Origin: Gemmatimonadota bacterium
Lineage (GTDB): Bacteria > Gemmatimonadota > Gemmatimonadetes > Gemmatimonadales > GWC2-71-9
Assembly: GCA_022573095.1 (NCBI GenBank)
Contig: JACZUR010000123.1
Coordinates: 1 to 6,945, forward strand
Length of the DNA stretch: 6,945 nt
Reading direction: 5' to 3'
Shown here: positions 4,999-6,945 of the stretch, in pieces
How the letters are laid out: the number at the start of each line of letters is the position of its first letter
Numbering within the stretch: the first letter of the stretch is position 1
Program-made: the position numbers and the translations under genes
Notes under the pieces: generated by a model
The model's database searches: none
What the model was told of the DNA's origin: nothing
Seen by the model: only the letters and a program-made list of their open reading frames with translations

Positions 4999-6945
4999 TC
5001 AAACACTTTCGCAGTCCCGCTCCAGGCCCGCATACGCGACCAGCAGCGTCCTAGGCCCAACTTCTTCTTCGTTGAAGTCGACCACCACCTTTAGGTCCCT
5101 GCTCTTTCCCGTAACATCGATTATCCGACCCGATCCGAACTTTCGGTGCCTGACCCTTTCCCCTTTCACATAACGAGGAGAATCCTGTGACTCGTTTTCG
5201 TAGTCGATCTGAGAGGGCTCTAACCACTCCCCAGCAACCGGCGGTCGATAAGAAGATCGTGGACCGAAAACGCTGCTTGTACGATGCTCCACTACCAATC
5301 CCGGTGGAAGTGACTTGAGAAAGCGCGACGGTCTGCCCGGCATCAGTTGTCCGCCGCGCCTTCGCGTTCTGCTCCACGACATGAGAAGAACGTCCTTGGC
5401 TCGCGTAATTCCAACATAGGCAAGCCGTCGCTCCTCCTCACATCCTTCGGGCGTTTCCAGCGAGCGACTCAGCGGGAGCAGGCCGTCTTCCATCCCGGTC
5501 ATGAACACAACCGGCCATTCGAGTCCTTTGCAGCTGTGAACCGTCATCAGCGTTACACCATCCGGGTCACCTTCGACCTCGTCGTCCGACGTCGTAAGCG
5601 CGGCCGATGCCAAGTAGCGTTCCAGCGGAGTTCCGATCTCATCCTCCGCCACCTCTTCTGACCACTCGGCCGCTCCGTCTACGAGCGCCTTCACGTTTTC
5701 AATTCGTTCAAACCCACCGATGCTATCCTCGGCAAGATACTCATCGTAGTCCGTACGTTCGATGATGAGCTCCAGCAGTTGCGCCGCTGATGTTTCTTTG
5801 GACTTCGCCCGCGCAAACTCGATCAATTCCACAAACTCCGTTAGTGCGCTTCTGGCCCGCGGCGCTATCTCGCGAATCCTCTCAGCAACCGACGCGGTCC
5901 AGAACAACGAACGACCCCACTTAACCGCCGTCTGCTGTAACACGTCGAGGCTGGTCTTTCCAATTCCTCGCTTGGGGACCTGAACAGCACGAAGAAATGC
6001 CTCGTCGTCGGAAACATTTACAATCAATCGCAGATACGCGATGAGATTACGAATCTCCCTTCGCCGATAGAAACTGATCGATCCCACAACGCGATACGGA
6101 GTTCTGCTTCGTCTGAAAACATCCTCGATAGGTCGAGATTGTGCGTTCGTTCGGTACAGGACCGCAAAATCACTACTCACGTAATACTTCTGGGCGGATT
6201 GCTCGGTAATCGTGCGGACCACCCACTCGGCTTCGTCCTTTTCGTCGGCCGTGGCGGTAACGGTTACTCTCTCTCCACCGGACCGGGTGGTGAAGAGCGT
6301 CTTCCCCAGCCGGTTGGCGTTCTGTTCGATTACCCCGTTGGCGGCGTCGAGAATGATCGACGTTGACCGATAGTTCTCCTCCAGTCGAACCACTTGCGCA
6401 TCAGGAAAATCGTCCTGAAAGTCGAGCATGTTCCGGACATCCGCTCCGCGCCAGCCATAGATCGACTGGTCGTCATCACCGACAACGCATATGTCCCGCC
6501 CGACTGCTGCTATTTGGCTGACTAGCAGATACTGTGCCCTGTTAGTGTCTTGAAATTCATCGACCAGGACCGCACGAAACATGTCCTGATATCGAGCAAG
6601 GCGTTCAGGATGCTGCCGAAACACAGTTAGTGGGTGCATTAGCAAATCATCGAAATCCATTGCATTGGCTCGTAACAACGCCTTCGTCATTCGCTCGTAA
6701 ACGTCAGCCGCAATTCTCTGCAACTCGTCTTCAGCTTCCTCGGCGAGAGTCGCAGCAGAGATCAGTCGGTTTTTCGCCCGTGAGATCTCAGCCTGGACCG
6801 CCCTGGGGTTGGTCGCCTTAACGGAGTGTCCAGCAGCGACCATAAGTCTCTTGATGAGGGAAAGGCTGTCTTGTTCATCATAAATTATGAACTGCTGTGT
6901 GAATCCGATCAGTCGGGCTTCGCGCCGAAGTAACCTTGCTGACAA
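4999..6945 (-). CDS. uvrD/pcrA: UvrD/PcrA-type superfamily 1A DNA helicase, N-terminus beyond the window
   Basis: An ATP-dependent 3'-5' DNA helicase of nucleotide excision and mismatch repair and of conflict resolution at stalled polymerases. There are 648 readable residues; about 100-130 N-terminal ones, including Walker A, lie past the right edge, so the first TTG-encoded residue is internal Leu, not a start. Motifs in fragment numbering: Walker B/II VDEFQDTN (128-135), III GDDDQSIYGWRGA (156-168), IV LEENYRST (188-195), V TVHSCKGLEW (468-477), VI RLAYVGITRAK (507-517). The C-terminus (about 592-640) has RYVKGERVRHRKFGSGRI, the Tudor-like domain that contacts RNA polymerase in PcrA/UvrD. 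The stop is TGA. It converges on the PLC-family gene. No frameshift is seen. Whether to call it PcrA or UvrD cannot be settled here. Confidence 0.95.
   Translation of the reverse strand: MSARLLRREARLIGFTQQFIIYDEQDSLSLIKRLMVAAGHSVKATNPRAVQAEISRAKNRLISAATLAEEAEDELQRIAADVYERMTKALLRANAMDFDDLLMHPLTVFRQHPERLARYQDMFRAVLVDEFQDTNRAQYLLVSQIAAVGRDICVVGDDDQSIYGWRGADVRNMLDFQDDFPDAQVVRLEENYRSTSIILDAANGVIEQNANRLGKTLFTTRSGGERVTVTATADEKDEAEWVVRTITEQSAQKYYVSSDFAVLYRTNAQSRPIEDVFRRSRTPYRVVGSISFYRRREIRNLIAYLRLIVNVSDDEAFLRAVQVPKRGIGKTSLDVLQQTAVKWGRSLFWTASVAERIREIAPRARSALTEFVELIEFARAKSKETSAAQLLELIIERTDYDEYLAEDSIGGFERIENVKALVDGAAEWSEEVAEDEIGTPLERYLASAALTTSDDEVEGDPDGVTLMTVHSCKGLEWPVVFMTGMEDGLLPLSRSLETPEGCEEERRLAYVGITRAKDVLLMSWSRTRRRGGQLMPGRPSRFLKSLPPGLVVEHRTSSVFGPRSSYRPPVAGEWLEPSQIDYENESQDSPRYVKGERVRHRKFGSGRIIDVTGKSRDLKVVVDFNEEEVGPRTLLVAYAGLERDCESV

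Noticed and set aside
1..6945. CRISPR arrays, tRNA/rRNA genes, insertion sequences, attachment sites
   Set aside because: I saw no regularly spaced repeats, tRNA-like clover-leaf, transposase or terminal inverted repeats on either strand. No gap between genes exceeds 150 bases.

Overview
This is a bacterial chromosomal segment of housekeeping genes, with no mobile element, CRISPR array, tRNA or rRNA that I can see. GC content looks mid-50s percent. All three stop codons occur as natural gene ends (TAG murA; TGA pgeF and uvrD; TAA rimP and the two plus-strand genes), so the standard bacterial code applies. The order murA-pgeF-rimP-nusA, an Asp-type MurA and a secreted zinc phospholipase C-like protein suggest an environmental, possibly uncultured lineage. 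Gemmatimonadota or a neighbouring phylum would fit, but this is inferred from memory of gene order, not from a search.

Layout. Positions 1-3423 are minus-strand and read murA -> pgeF -> rimP -> nusA. MurA starts peptidoglycan precursor synthesis and PgeF proofreads it. RimP (30S maturation) and NusA (transcription elongation and termination) begin the classical nusA-infB operon, which presumably continues past the left edge. Positions 3424-3570 are a divergent intergenic region with back-to-back -35-like elements. Positions 3571-4970 are a tight plus-strand pair: a membrane-anchored helical DUF948-like protein, and a secreted zinc-dependent phospholipase C-family protein that begins 2 bases after it. 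Positions 4971-4998 hold a convergent hairpin. Positions 4999-6945 are the C-terminal ~90% of a UvrD/PcrA helicase on the minus strand, running off the right edge.

Main points of interest. (1) nusA has an in-frame TAG at 48-50, exactly where homologues have a sense codon, and the conserved KH1 sequence resumes immediately after it. This is probably an edge sequencing error or a nonsense mutation. (2) The 80-base gap between pgeF and rimP packs a near-consensus promoter, a strong intrinsic terminator with seven U residues, and alternative hairpins that compete with it. It looks like a compact attenuator for the rimP-nusA operon. (3) MurA has Asp where most homologues have the fosfomycin-target Cys. 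(4) The PLC-family protein keeps the nine zinc-ligand positions, including a Trp placed to become the mature N-terminus. I see no clear candidate for a wholly new biological system.
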